Shown here piece after piece: positions 7,836-15,972 of a stretch of DNA of 64,000 nucleotides. The stretch's first letter is position 1. Every line of letters begins with the position of its first letter. The notes under the pieces were generated by a model. That model did not search any database. It saw nothing but the letters and a program-made list of their open reading frames with translations, and had not been told where the DNA came from. The position numbers and the translations under genes are program-made. The stretch is from Paraburkholderia sp. PGU19 (GTDB lineage Bacteria; Pseudomonadota; Gammaproteobacteria; Burkholderiales; Burkholderiaceae). The stretch lies in contig NZ_AP023183.1 of the NCBI RefSeq assembly GCF_013426915.1, positions 744,001 to 808,000 on the forward strand, read 5' to 3'.

Positions 7836-8057
7836 TCAATGCAACAAGGCAATAGCGTGAGTTCGACCCTGATGGCGAACGCAATAGGTCCACGCGTCAT
7901 CCAGATCCAGGCCGACCTTTTCGGGTTTCGTATTCACTGCCTGACGCCGGTCGATCACATCGTAAGCCTGCGCCTCCGACTTGCCGACCCGCACCGAACC
8001 GTTTTCAACACCCGAAGTAGCGACAATCTCAAACCGGCCAACAATCATCTTGAACAT
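7836..8057 (-). CDS. Hypothetical small protein (73 aa)
   Basis: The start at 8057 (MFKMIVGRFEIV) is chosen over the codon 12 nt upstream because GGAGAG lies directly before it. The predicted fold is mostly beta (FEIVATSGVENGSVRVG, then SEAQAYDVIDRR), with one acidic helix. No motif recognised. It is the last gene of the leftward group 11158-7836, whose largest member is the primase. Confidence 0.5.
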   Translation of the reverse strand: MFKMIVGRFEIVATSGVENGSVRVGKSEAQAYDVIDRRQAVNTKPEKVGLDLDDAWTYCVRHQGRTHAIALLH

Positions 8058-8160
8058 GCTTCTCTCCATGAGAAAGGCCCAGAGGGATTGCGGCCCCGGC
8101 GGGGACGAATCCCCACCGGGCGGTTAAGAACAACTACTGAGCGGACAAAGCCGCTGTCAA

Positions 8161-9243
8161 TCAGATGTGCAGCGCCTCGCGCGTGCTGCCGAGCCGCACA
8201 GGGACGGCTGGCCCGCGAGGCTTGCTACATGACGTCATCCATTCGTCCGCGAAGTCAGTCCCGCGAACCTTCGGGCGGTGAACGATGGCGGTATAGCCGT
8301 CGGCGCGAAGCCGTTTCGCAAGTGCCAGCGCATCAGCCATCCCAGGAGACTTTCGCGTCTTCGGATCAACCGCATCAAAATCCGCGAAGATGTGCACTAC
8401 GCGAATTCCATAGCCTTCAGGAACAACGAAGTCGGAAAGCAGCACACGGTTGAGGCAGTACCACACCGGCACGCCGAAAAGCATGTGTGCGCCGAGCACC
8501 GATTCCAGCCCTTCTCCCACGCCGATCTCGCCGTTGACGGGATCCATCAGCCGGACTGCGCCGCCGTTGAGTTTGTGCAGCGTCACGTCATTCATCTTTG
8601 AAGGCAGGACTTCGCCATCGTTAGTGATGATCGTTGCCTTCGCGGGCTTAGACCGATCAAGGAACGTCCTGTGAAGTGTGCCGAGGCGTCCATCGGGCAG
8701 CGTGAATCTGGCGAGAATGCCGGGCCACTTTCCAATGACCTTTTTTTCGTGCCGATATTCGAGCATTGCCAGACGGAGCGCCGGCGACGACGGAAGGTCG
8801 AGACCGGGCACTCGCGCACGCAGATACCTCGACACGAGATCGTCGTGCCCGTGCACCACGGCGCTGCTCCACATCGACTCCAGCCGCTTTCGGGCCCATG
8901 CCGGATCGGCCTTTCGACCGGGCGAGGGCGCAGTACCAGAAAATCGCGGCGTATCGCGCGCCGGCAACTGCCCGCCGTCGAGCTCGAGCATCAGCTCTCG
9001 AAAAGTGATCCCCGCTGCCTTGCAGATTAGCTCGAAGCCGTCGCCGGCCTTCATGCTTCCTTCATTGCACTTGCGGCACACCCAGTCGCCGCGGCCGCGC
9101 TTGTTGTCATATGTGAAGCGGTCGTTACCGCCGCAGATCGGACAAGGCGCGCCTTTTCCGGTCAATGAGGTTGCGGGCACTCCGTACTTCTGGAGCAACG
9201 CTACCCACTGTTCCGGGGACAGCTTCAGGTCCTTAACATTCAT
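8161..9243 (-). CDS. Zinc-ribbon/Toprim DNA primase
   Basis: 360 aa. An N-terminal primase zinc ribbon is formed by C34, C37 (CPICGG) and C56, C59 (CRKC). A Toprim catalytic domain follows at 238-335, with the conserved glutamate in VGEGLES (E244) and the aspartates in FADFD (287-290). This is the architecture of plasmid and phage P4-type primases that lack a helicase domain; conjugative plasmids use such enzymes to prime the transferred strand in the recipient or for replication. A GGAG precedes the ATG at 9243. It probably shares a transcript with the downstream 73-aa gene. The assignment to the fold is firm; the role in transfer is inferred. Confidence 0.85.
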   Translation of the reverse strand: MNVKDLKLSPEQWVALLQKYGVPATSLTGKGAPCPICGGNDRFTYDNKRGRGDWVCRKCNEGSMKAGDGFELICKAAGITFRELMLELDGGQLPARDTPRFSGTAPSPGRKADPAWARKRLESMWSSAVVHGHDDLVSRYLRARVPGLDLPSSPALRLAMLEYRHEKKVIGKWPGILARFTLPDGRLGTLHRTFLDRSKPAKATIITNDGEVLPSKMNDVTLHKLNGGAVRLMDPVNGEIGVGEGLESVLGAHMLFGVPVWYCLNRVLLSDFVVPEGYGIRVVHIFADFDAVDPKTRKSPGMADALALAKRLRADGYTAIVHRPKVRGTDFADEWMTSCSKPRGPAVPVRLGSTREALHI

Positions 9244-9303
9244 ATGTCACTCCAGTAGTGGTGTGGTTGAGGTCGATGCCTTTACAGGCGGTGAAACCGT
9301 TGC

Positions 9304-9349
9304 TCAGAAAAGCCGTCCGTCACGCGTAGGTCACGCGGAACGGCTTTTC
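9304..9349. terminator. Large inverted repeat, probable bidirectional terminator
   Basis: AGAAAAGCCGT on the left pairs with ACGGCTTTTCT on the right around a 24-nt centre. It lies between the gene ending at 9511 and the primase start at 9243, both leftward, so it separates two units. The 9350-9510 stretch shows nothing else. Confidence 0.6.
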
Positions 9350-9510
9350 TCAGCAAGGACGGGCGCTGCCGGTTGGAGTACTGAAAAATGCGAGGAAGAA
9401 AAACCCACACTTCGCGCCCAGCCACCCGTGAGGGATGGTCAAGGCAGCGAAGGTGAGCAGATACAGGAACAAAGGTGAGAGAGTTCGGGATCAGATGTTC
9501 TGAATGTCCA

Positions 9511-10290
9511 TCACGACTTCTTTTTGATAGACCACAGCCACTTGTCCCACAGGACTTGAGCGCCCGTTCCGTCAAGAATGGGCTCCCCGCGCGAATTGAC
9601 TGCAGGCACCTTCGTCTTGCCGAGTCGCCGGACTTCGACCCGATCACCAATGAGGCAGTGCGTCTCGGCGATTGCGTCACGCAGGCCTTCGCCCTGCAGC
9701 AGGCGGGTCTGTCCACGGTTCTCTAGCGTCAGGCAGAACGACTCGTAGGTCTTGCCGGGACGCTTTCCATCGGGGAACTCGCGCTCGCCCCACTCCGTTA
9801 TGACGCCGTAGTGCGGACGCTCCGTGCGATGCGGCCCCGACGCTTTCGTGGACGGCGCCAACGCTGGTGCCGCATTCTCGATCACGACCGGCGTGGTAGC
9901 TGCCTTGACTTGCACAGGTGCACGAGGACGCTCTGCCTCTGCGGCCTCACGCTCCCGGGCGACCGGCGAAGCCGCTGCCTTGATCGCCGCAGCGATCGCG
10001 TCCCTCAGCGGGCCGGGATGTTCGTCAACGACGGCCCAGTGAGGTTCGAGTGACGGTACGAGCTTCATGCCGACAGGCGTGTCGCGCAACTGGTAATCGA
10101 AGGCCGGGCGAAACTGAACGACTACATCGCCTTCGTCGCGGAACAGCCGCGCCTCGCCTGCGATAACGACCTGACGCTCGTTGCGGCCCCCTTGCCCTAC
10201 CACTACCGGTGCGGGCGCTGCCGGCGCTGATACTGGCTCCCGAAGGCCAAAGAGTCCGCTCAGGACTTTGCCGAATGTCGTTGCTGTCAT
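9511..10290 (-). CDS. Plasmid protein with relaxase/primase-associated C-terminal domain
   Basis: 259 aa. Residues 60-100 are a beta-rich segment; 110-150 are Ala/Pro-rich and probably a linker. The C-terminal 95 residues (GVITEWGEREFPDG, ESFCLTLENRGQTRLLQGEG, DRVEVRRLGKTKVP) match my memory of a small domain found at the C-terminus of plasmid relaxases and TraC-type primases, where it reads roughly 'YFVTLQ..G...IWGVGL.DAI..A....GD.V.L...G'. Here it stands alone, next to a primase. A binding role on DNA or on the transfer machinery is inference. A GGAG lies 6 nt before the ATG at 10290. Confidence 0.5.
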   Translation of the reverse strand: MTATTFGKVLSGLFGLREPVSAPAAPAPVVVGQGGRNERQVVIAGEARLFRDEGDVVVQFRPAFDYQLRDTPVGMKLVPSLEPHWAVVDEHPGPLRDAIAAAIKAAASPVAREREAAEAERPRAPVQVKAATTPVVIENAAPALAPSTKASGPHRTERPHYGVITEWGEREFPDGKRPGKTYESFCLTLENRGQTRLLQGEGLRDAIAETHCLIGDRVEVRRLGKTKVPAVNSRGEPILDGTGAQVLWDKWLWSIKKKS

Positions 10291-10301
10291 CTCCGGCTCT
10301 C

Positions 10302-10736
10302 CTACAGCAAGGAGCCGAAGCAGCTACGACGAACCTCTTCCATGTCCCGCCTGAGCAGCGGATTTTCCATGATGATGTCCTGCAGCGTATCGGTAGGGTA
10401 ACCACTGATCTCACATACGTAACGGTACGGCAGGGCGCCGTCCCAGAATTCCATCACCCAGCCAAGGGTTGCGCGATAGTCCTCCAAGTCGATCTTTTTA
10501 CAGTTTCGAATTCTCTCGCTGATCAGCGCACAGCAGTCCGCCAATGACTCGGGCATGTTGTCGCCCCGACGGCTGTCCCTCGCAAGGCTTACCAGTGCAT
10601 CGACCATCTTCTCGCGCACCGCTTCGCTCCAAAACTGTGGATCGGGCAACGGATCAGGCTTGAGGGGCGATCTAACAACGACCGGCAATTCGCCGCCGAA
10701 CATGTCGAGCTGCCATGCCGCGATTTCTGTTTCCAT
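10302..10736 (-). CDS. Hypothetical protein (144 aa)
   Basis: The start at 10736 (METEIAAWQLDMFGGELP) is chosen over the longer frame because CGGAGAAAT lies just upstream. The protein is acidic and helical, with conserved-looking DMFGGELPVV near the N-terminus, a short motif I have seen in small proteins of Burkholderia plasmids without known role. It ends 12 bp before the start of the next leftward gene, so the two are probably co-transcribed. Function unknown. Confidence 0.5.
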   Translation of the reverse strand: METEIAAWQLDMFGGELPVVVRSPLKPDPLPDPQFWSEAVREKMVDALVSLARDSRRGDNMPESLADCCALISERIRNCKKIDLEDYRATLGWVMEFWDGALPYRYVCEISGYPTDTLQDIIMENPLLRRDMEEVRRSCFGSLL

Positions 10737-10806
10737 GGGATTTCTCCGAGAAGCGGGAAACCCATGCCCCGCAACGGGAAGGGTTCCCGTTGGGGTGAAT
10801 TGCAAA

Positions 10807-10825
10807 GACGCCCTGGAAGGGCGTC
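10807..10825 (-). terminator. Hairpin after the 103-aa membrane protein
   Basis: GACGCCC-TGGAA-GGGCGTC, followed on the leftward strand by TTTG. It lies 22 bp beyond the stop at 10847. A second hairpin, AACGGGAAGGGTTCCCGTT, lies nearby at about 10776-10794. Confidence 0.5.
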
Positions 10826-10846
10826 CGTGCTGTTGAGGCGACTCGA

Positions 10847-11158
10847 CTATTCGTCGGTGCCGGTCTTAAGAGGAACAACGACAGGCGATTTCGCGTACTG
10901 TCGTTTGATAGGTGTTACAGCCGCCGTCGGGACCGCTTCGGCCTGAGGCTTGGCAGTCGTCGGCGTTGCCGGTGTTGTATCGCTCGTCTCTTTCTCGTCT
11001 TTCAACGCGTCGCGAATCGCTGATCTGATCCATTTAATCGCGAGGAAGCCGACAAAGAGTGCGGCGAAAAATGAATGTGCCGCGAGCCAAAGCGCAAAGC
11101 ACACAGCGAGAAACGACATGGGCGAACGAGTCGCCTTCATCAAGAACTGCTTCGGCAT
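10847..11158 (-). CDS. Two-span membrane protein with Pro/Thr-rich tail (103 aa)
   Basis: The start at 11158 (MPKQFLMKATRSPMSFL) is supported by GGAGAG six nt upstream. Two hydrophobic segments follow (FLAVCFALWLAAHSFFAALFV, read as two short spans or a hairpin). A soluble tail rich in Thr, Pro and Ala then ends in a basic patch (PIKRQYAKSPVV). The layout of a membrane anchor plus disordered tail is common in plasmid accessory proteins. No family recognised. Confidence 0.5.
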   Translation of the reverse strand: MPKQFLMKATRSPMSFLAVCFALWLAAHSFFAALFVGFLAIKWIRSAIRDALKDEKETSDTTPATPTTAKPQAEAVPTAAVTPIKRQYAKSPVVVPLKTGTDE

Positions 11159-11490
11159 TTCTCTCTCCAGAAAAATTAACGCACTAGGGGATGTCCAGGC
11201 TGGAAGGCACTGGACCGTTTCGATGCCCTTGTGAGCAGGGAAATCGGGCGCGCGGAGAGACGCTTTCCTCACGGCTCGGTTAAGACGTGACAAAAGCAGC
11301 TATCGGCGGAAGCGAACAGGGGATAGAGCGCGGCCGCATTACGTCACAGGGCCAACAAACTCGAGTCGATGCGTCCAAGACGCGGGATAAGAGTGACTTT
11401 ACGCATCGCCAGTCGACCCGGCGGCGGAAAAGCTTCAGAAAACAGGTGTGCTTTCGCCTTTGCAATACGAGTCCGGCGTCTTTCGCTTCC
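11159..11490. other. Intergenic region between divergent genes
   Basis: About 330 bp with no gene supported on either strand. It should contain the promoter of the leftward group (start 11158) and ends in the CTTGACTT promoter of the NERD gene. Confidence 0.4.
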
Positions 11491-11517
11491 TTGACTTCGA
11501 AATAGTCGTGTCAAGCT
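11491..11517 (+). promoter_or_regulatory. Promoter, CTTGACTT class with 15-nt spacer
   Basis: TTGACT (11491-11496), 15 nt, CAAGCT (11512-11517), 28 nt before the NERD gene. Confidence 0.4.
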
Positions 11518-11545
11518 GATCTCATCATCAACGCATGGGGCAGCA

Positions 11546-12220
11546 ATGTTTCTTGAGATTCTTCTGGGAGTTGCCGCGTGGCAAATCGTCGCTCGAAAAA
11601 AACGTCCGTCGTTTGGCGACCTGTTCCGGCGAAAACCCACGGACCGCAGCTCGGCGCTCGGAGAAGCAGGCGAAGCGAAAGCGCAGGCCGCGTTGCGTAA
11701 CAGCCTGACCGCTCTCTGCGGCGCTGACTACCATCTTTTCAACGGGCCGATCATTATTGAGCACGCGCCTGGCGCGGCCTTCCCCACCGCCGAGATTGAT
11801 CACCTCGCCGTTACCCCGTTTGGCATCTTCGTGTTCGAGACCAAGAATTGGTCGGGCTATATCAGTCCTGCCTCGGTTCCCGGCTTCCTGACGAGGACAG
11901 ATCGCGACGGCAAGGCAGAGGACCGCCGATCGCCGCTGGAGCAGAACCGGACGAAGGTCGCCTTTCTCCGCAGCCGCCTTCCCTCGCTGTGGCCCGCCGC
12001 CGGTGCAGGTTTGCTCGTGTCTGACGATGCACATCTCAGCCCCGCGCTCGATTCCGACCTTTTGTCTCTCAGCGACTTGCCGCACTGGCTGCGCGCGCGA
12101 CGCGACAGCTACGCTGGGATTCCATCCATCGACGTGCAGAAGGCTACCGAGGGAATCGCGGTTCTGATCGAAACGTCCCCTGCGGCGATGGACGCCCACC
12201 GCGCCCGGGTTGCGAGGTAA
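11546..12220 (+). CDS. NERD-domain (nuclease-related) protein
   Basis: 224 aa. A short hydrophobic N-terminus (FLEILLGVAAWQIVA) is followed by a NERD domain. G39-E-A-G begins the domain; the core is EIDHLAVTPFGIFVFETKNWSG with D85, E98 and K100 in the spacing of a PD-(D/E)xK nuclease active site (D-x12-E-x-K). A conserved QN follows (SPLEQNRTKVAFLR). NERD proteins are found on plasmids and in defence or DNA-processing settings, but few have been tested. The membrane-anchor-like N-terminus could place it at the inner membrane. Domain assignment is strong; the biological role is open. Confidence 0.8.
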   Translation: MFLEILLGVAAWQIVARKKRPSFGDLFRRKPTDRSSALGEAGEAKAQAALRNSLTALCGADYHLFNGPIIIEHAPGAAFPTAEIDHLAVTPFGIFVFETKNWSGYISPASVPGFLTRTDRDGKAEDRRSPLEQNRTKVAFLRSRLPSLWPAAGAGLLVSDDAHLSPALDSDLLSLSDLPHWLRARRDSYAGIPSIDVQKATEGIAVLIETSPAAMDAHRARVAR

Positions 12221-12263
12221 AACTTACCGCCTAGCATTAGAGTAATCGTTTTACAAATGTCAA

Positions 12264-12537
12264 ATGCCCCTAAATGTTTCAGAAATGAAACCGTTATCTA
12301 TAACTTCTGTTCTCGAAAACAGGGAGAGCCGGACCAGCCCTCCACCAAAAGACGGTGCGAAAACGTCGTCTTTCACAGGTTGGGCGCGAATTCAACGCGT
12401 TACTCTCTCTTACAAATTGCGTCAACGGCTTCGTCGACGAGTTCAAGGCCATCAGTGCACTGCTCCAGGCGTGTGAGACGGACCGCCTGTCACGCCCTAC
12501 GGTTAGCCGGCTTGGCCGGGCAATAGACAAACAATAA
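12264..12537 (+). other. Possible small frameshifted ORF
   Basis: One frame starts at ATG 12264 (MPLNVSEMKPLSITSVLENR); a second runs from GTG 12355 to 12537 and ends in ACETDRLSRPTVSRLGRAID. Both look protein-like in complementary halves, as if a single frameshift near 12390 split one gene of about 90 aa. The evidence is weak: either a decayed small regulator or no gene. Confidence 0.25.
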
Positions 12538-12630
12538 GTGAGTTAGCGAAGCAACGCTTCGATTTAGGGCGAATGCTCTTTTCAACGACGACAACGAGGG
12601 TGGTCGTCCTTTCAACTTCTGGAGAGAAGA

Positions 12631-13965
12631 ATGCAAAATGGCAAGACGTCCAGAACTGACCTGAGGCTTTCGAGCCGAGCGCCAGTTCACAGGATGGTTC
12701 CGACAAACACGTACCAAGACGACGACACGGCCTCAGCCGCGGATCTGGTCTCGTTCGATCCGATGACTGAGTTTGTCTTCAGTGTGCAAGACCCGAACGC
12801 AGTGACGCGCGACAGGATCGCGGCGGCCGCGCGCGAGATCTTTGGCTCGGGGCCCGAAGGCAGCGACTTCATCGCGAAGCTCGTTGAGCACATGCTGTCG
12901 GTTGCAGAGTCACGCGCGAAGATCATTCAGGAACTGATCATCCTCGGCGGCAACCTTCAGCAAATGGTCAACATGGCCATCACTCATCACACCGGTAAGG
13001 TCGGTGACACACTCACTGCGCGCCGGAAGGCAGCGCAACTCTGCTTTGACTTCTTCAAGGTGGTGCTGGGTATCACACAGCCCAGCGCTCGTGGCTACAT
13101 TCGCTGTCACCAACGATTTGCGGACGACGCTGAAGCGATCCGTATCTTCAGCTATGGGGAACTGAACCTGCTAGCCGCCAAAGACGTTACGGACGAGCAG
13201 ATCGACGCCATCAAGCTCAAGAAACGGGAAGCCGAAGAGCTTAAGGACCCCAGCAAGAAGATGACACGGGATGACGTCGAAAGGCTGCTGCGAGAGTTGC
13301 AGCTCAAGGACGAGCAAGTCGAAGACGCCGCCCGCGAACTGGAGAACATCCACGAAATACTTGAGGACCACAAGACGCAACTTGAGGTCACTGAGCGCGA
13401 GAGCCAGCACCTCAGGGAGCAGCTTGCCACTTACGAGCGTCATCTTGCCGAAAAAGAAAGCAGCATCTCCAACCTTCGCACCGCACTGACCGAGCGCACT
13501 TCCGGCTATCCGGCGATGGAGCAGGAACTGGCTGCCAAAAACAAAAAGCTCGAGGAGCTTTCGCAGCAACTTGTTGCTGCCCAGAATGCGCCAGCGAAAG
13601 TGGAAAAGGTCGAAGTTCCCGTTGAAACGCTTCCCGCAGGCTATCAAACAACCAAGCAAGCGGTGATGGAAGCGCTCGATGAACTCGAAGAGGCAAAGAG
13701 GAGGACGCAGGCCCTCAAAGACGAACAAGTCAACATCGAGGCGGAACTCAGGCGTCAGCAAGCCGAACTGATTGCCAACAAGGCAGTGCACACTTCTCTT
13801 GAAGCGCTGACCGCCGCCTGGGAGGACGTCAGCGGCAAGATGAGCTCGTTCCAACTGGCTGTGCTGGCATCCACGGATCCGAAGCAGTACGACCCCGCGC
13901 TTGAGGCCCTGGCTGCGCAACTGCGCAAGTATGTCGCCGAAATCGAAGCAGCGTTGCAACGGTAA
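12631..13965 (+). CDS. Long coiled-coil plasmid protein (444 aa)
   Basis: The start at 12631 follows GGAGAG. Residues 45-190 form a helical globular domain (ELIILGGNLQQMVN, KAAQLCFDFFKVVLG), and residues 200-395 are almost unbroken heptads rich in Glu, Lys, Gln and Leu, predicted as a long coiled coil (REAEELKDPSKKMTRDDVER onwards). The C-terminus is again globular. It resembles KfrA-type or SMC-like plasmid proteins in shape but not recognisably in sequence. It lies directly upstream of an FlhC-like regulator on the same strand, so the two may act together. A structural or nucleoid-like role on the plasmid is a guess. Confidence 0.6.
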   Translation: MQNGKTSRTDLRLSSRAPVHRMVPTNTYQDDDTASAADLVSFDPMTEFVFSVQDPNAVTRDRIAAAAREIFGSGPEGSDFIAKLVEHMLSVAESRAKIIQELIILGGNLQQMVNMAITHHTGKVGDTLTARRKAAQLCFDFFKVVLGITQPSARGYIRCHQRFADDAEAIRIFSYGELNLLAAKDVTDEQIDAIKLKKREAEELKDPSKKMTRDDVERLLRELQLKDEQVEDAARELENIHEILEDHKTQLEVTERESQHLREQLATYERHLAEKESSISNLRTALTERTSGYPAMEQELAAKNKKLEELSQQLVAAQNAPAKVEKVEVPVETLPAGYQTTKQAVMEALDELEEAKRRTQALKDEQVNIEAELRRQQAELIANKAVHTSLEALTAAWEDVSGKMSSFQLAVLASTDPKQYDPALEALAAQLRKYVAEIEAALQR

Positions 13966-14031
13966 TAGACCGATGCGATAGCGAATGGCGCCTTGGACCG
14001 GGCGCCGGATCAACACGAAGAATGAACAAAA

Positions 14032-15216
14032 ATGTCTACTGATAAAGCTCTCAGCACCGAAGCACGCAACGTACTGCTCACCCCGTGGTTGGCTGAAAAG
14101 ATCCAACGTACGAACTTTTCGCTTACCGACTTCATGTTCCTTGCGCTCGCCGGACATTCCGAGCTCGAAAGCATCTTTGGCGTCTCGCTCGCCAACATGG
14201 ACACCTTCCGGCAGCATGCCGCCGCGAAGGCAACGCTGATGAATCTCCCGTTTGTCGCGCTTGCTCCGGTGCTTGAAGATCCACGCGACTGGGAGACTTT
14301 CGTCGACGGCGCAATGGACTCACATAACGTCGAGAGGCTAACCAGAGAGATGCCGCGGGTGGATCAAATCACTAGCCGCGACATCTATCACTACAATCAG
14401 GCGTACGTCCAGCTGCTCAAGGACGTGTTGCACATGAACGTCGCCGCGATCCCTCTGCTCGGCATTTCCAGGGAACTTGCGTCGTATCTCAAAGGGCTGC
14501 CGATGGCGCGACTCGACAACGCGATCGGCGCAATCAAGTTCCCGTTGTTCCGGTGGCGTTTCCACGACGCGAATTTCTGGATGGAATTTAGCGCTGGCTG
14601 GCTTACCGAAGAGACCGTTGCGCACTACCTGATGCACACGTCGCCCGTCAGCACCGCATCGCTGCCTTATCAGAACGCCTGGACGGATCTGCGGCTTGAA
14701 CGCAGCGACAAGGAAGTTTTCGCCCGAATGATGATGGCACAAGGCTGCCGAGCTTCGACTGCGACAAATCTTTTCAACCTCAATCCGGGCAAGGCTCGAG
14801 CCACATATAAGCACATCCACGGCGTTAGCTCTCCCTGCGGATGCAACCCAACGTCGCTCACCTGGTATGTCGAACAATCGGTTCATCGGCTCCAGGCGAC
14901 GACATACGTGTGGTTGTACCGCAGCGCCCTGGACAACGGCGGAAATATTCCCGAAGCGCTGATTGCGGCGAACGACATCATGGCCAAGACGTTCGGCAAG
15001 AGTCTTGTGATTACCGCAGATCGCGGAAACCATCTGACGCGAGCGATGGCGCTCGACTCACGCCTCACGATGGCGGCCTGTCGCGGTTGCGGCACCGATT
15101 ATGTCCTGTCCAACGGCGAGGGAAAGATCGAACTGGCGAAAGACTTTAGCTGCCCCGGCTGCAACTACCTTCTCTCGCCAAAGAGCCAGGTGAGCAAGCG
15201 CAAGCAACCACATTAA
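14032..15216 (+). CDS. FlhC-like transcriptional regulator, enlarged (394 aa)
   Basis: The C-terminal part carries LTRAMALDSRLTMAACRGCG and SCPGC, giving a four-cysteine zinc site (C350, C353, C374, C377) in the same setting as the flagellar master regulator FlhC. FlhC is about 190 aa; here some 200 residues precede the FlhC-like part, so this could be an FlhD-plus-FlhC-like fusion or a duplicated helical domain. The presence of a flagellar-type regulator on a replicon with pilus genes suggests it controls the pilus/transfer operon or host motility; this is inference. It lies 66 bp after the coiled-coil gene. Confidence 0.6.
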   Translation: MSTDKALSTEARNVLLTPWLAEKIQRTNFSLTDFMFLALAGHSELESIFGVSLANMDTFRQHAAAKATLMNLPFVALAPVLEDPRDWETFVDGAMDSHNVERLTREMPRVDQITSRDIYHYNQAYVQLLKDVLHMNVAAIPLLGISRELASYLKGLPMARLDNAIGAIKFPLFRWRFHDANFWMEFSAGWLTEETVAHYLMHTSPVSTASLPYQNAWTDLRLERSDKEVFARMMMAQGCRASTATNLFNLNPGKARATYKHIHGVSSPCGCNPTSLTWYVEQSVHRLQATTYVWLYRSALDNGGNIPEALIAANDIMAKTFGKSLVITADRGNHLTRAMALDSRLTMAACRGCGTDYVLSNGEGKIELAKDFSCPGCNYLLSPKSQVSKRKQPH

Positions 15217-15229
15217 GGGAGGTCGCGCC

Positions 15230-15400
15230 ATGCATCAGGATTTCGCGGTTCAGATTGGGTTGGTGGTCTTTTCGCACGATGGCCGCGTCCAGTTCGGCTG
15301 GCGCGATATTGAAACTGGCGAATTCCACGCCGAAGCCGACGGCCAATGCATCCCGGGTGTGATCGGCGTAGTGGAGTTCACAGCGGACGTGATGCACTGA
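15230..15400 (+). CDS. Hypothetical small protein (56 aa)
   Basis: A GGGAGG box (15218-15223) stands just before ATG 15230, so this short frame is very likely translated. The product is mostly beta (FAVQIGLVVFSHDGRVQFGWRD), acidic, without Cys pairs or membrane segments. It sits 13 bp after the FlhC-like gene and 1 bp before the next gene, in one operon. Family unknown. Confidence 0.55.
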   Translation: MHQDFAVQIGLVVFSHDGRVQFGWRDIETGEFHAEADGQCIPGVIGVVEFTADVMH

Positions 15401-15401
15401 T

Positions 15402-15773
15402 ATGCAGGACTTCGCTTATCTTTTTGGCGACAGCGCCGCGGCGTGGCTCAGAGGCCGTGGCGACGCTCGCTTCCCGCACTACGAGCGCCATTACAGAACC
15501 GAGCGTCAGGCGATGCCCGAGACGTTCGACCTCGAAACAGCCAACGAACAATATGCGAAGCGGTGTGAGCAACGATCCGGCGCCCGATTATTGCGCGTGC
15601 TGGACAGCAAGGCGTTCAAACATCTGGTGTTCTTCCTCATTATGGCGTGGGGAGGATCACTGCTGCTCACAACGGTCGGCAAACAGCAACCCGCGATCGC
15701 GGGCACGGTGCTCGCCGCGCTTTTTATTGCGATCCGCATAAACCGACGGAAAAACCGCTCGGCACCCCAGTAG
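15402..15773 (+). CDS. Membrane protein with soluble N-terminal half (123 aa)
   Basis: The N-terminal 65 residues are polar (GDSAAAWLRGRGDARFPHYE, then TANEQYAKRCEQRSG). Two hydrophobic segments follow (HLVFFLIMAWGGSLLLTTV and AIAGTVLAALFIAI), with a basic C-terminal tail. The gene is packed 1 bp after the 56-aa gene and closes the operon begun at 12631 or 14032. No family recognised. Confidence 0.5.
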   Translation: MQDFAYLFGDSAAAWLRGRGDARFPHYERHYRTERQAMPETFDLETANEQYAKRCEQRSGARLLRVLDSKAFKHLVFFLIMAWGGSLLLTTVGKQQPAIAGTVLAALFIAIRINRRKNRSAPQ

Positions 15774-15894
15774 CAATCGGTTGCGCCTACGCAACGACAC
15801 TCTCGCCGCAACCGCTTACCGCTCTTTACAATGCCTTCGCACGCAAAATCTGAGGTAAGTATTCGCGCCTTCGAAGGTTTCGGCCGACGCTGCC

Positions 15895-15921
15895 TTGACT
15901 TTGGATTGCGCTCGATAAGAT
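15895..15921 (+). promoter_or_regulatory. Promoter, CTTGACTT class, best -10 of the set
   Basis: TTGACT (15895-15900), 15 nt, TAAGAT (15916-15921), 51 nt before the CAP-domain lipoprotein gene. Confidence 0.55.
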
Positions 15922-15972
15922 GAAATCAAGGTTGCGCGGGGGCGCGGCCACATTAAACACGAGGACCTAAGA

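Noticed and set aside
13171..14217. Long minus-strand frame opposite the coiled-coil gene
   Set aside because: Mirror of a heptad-rich coding sequence; Phe/Leu-rich composition results from reading Glu/Lys codons backwards.
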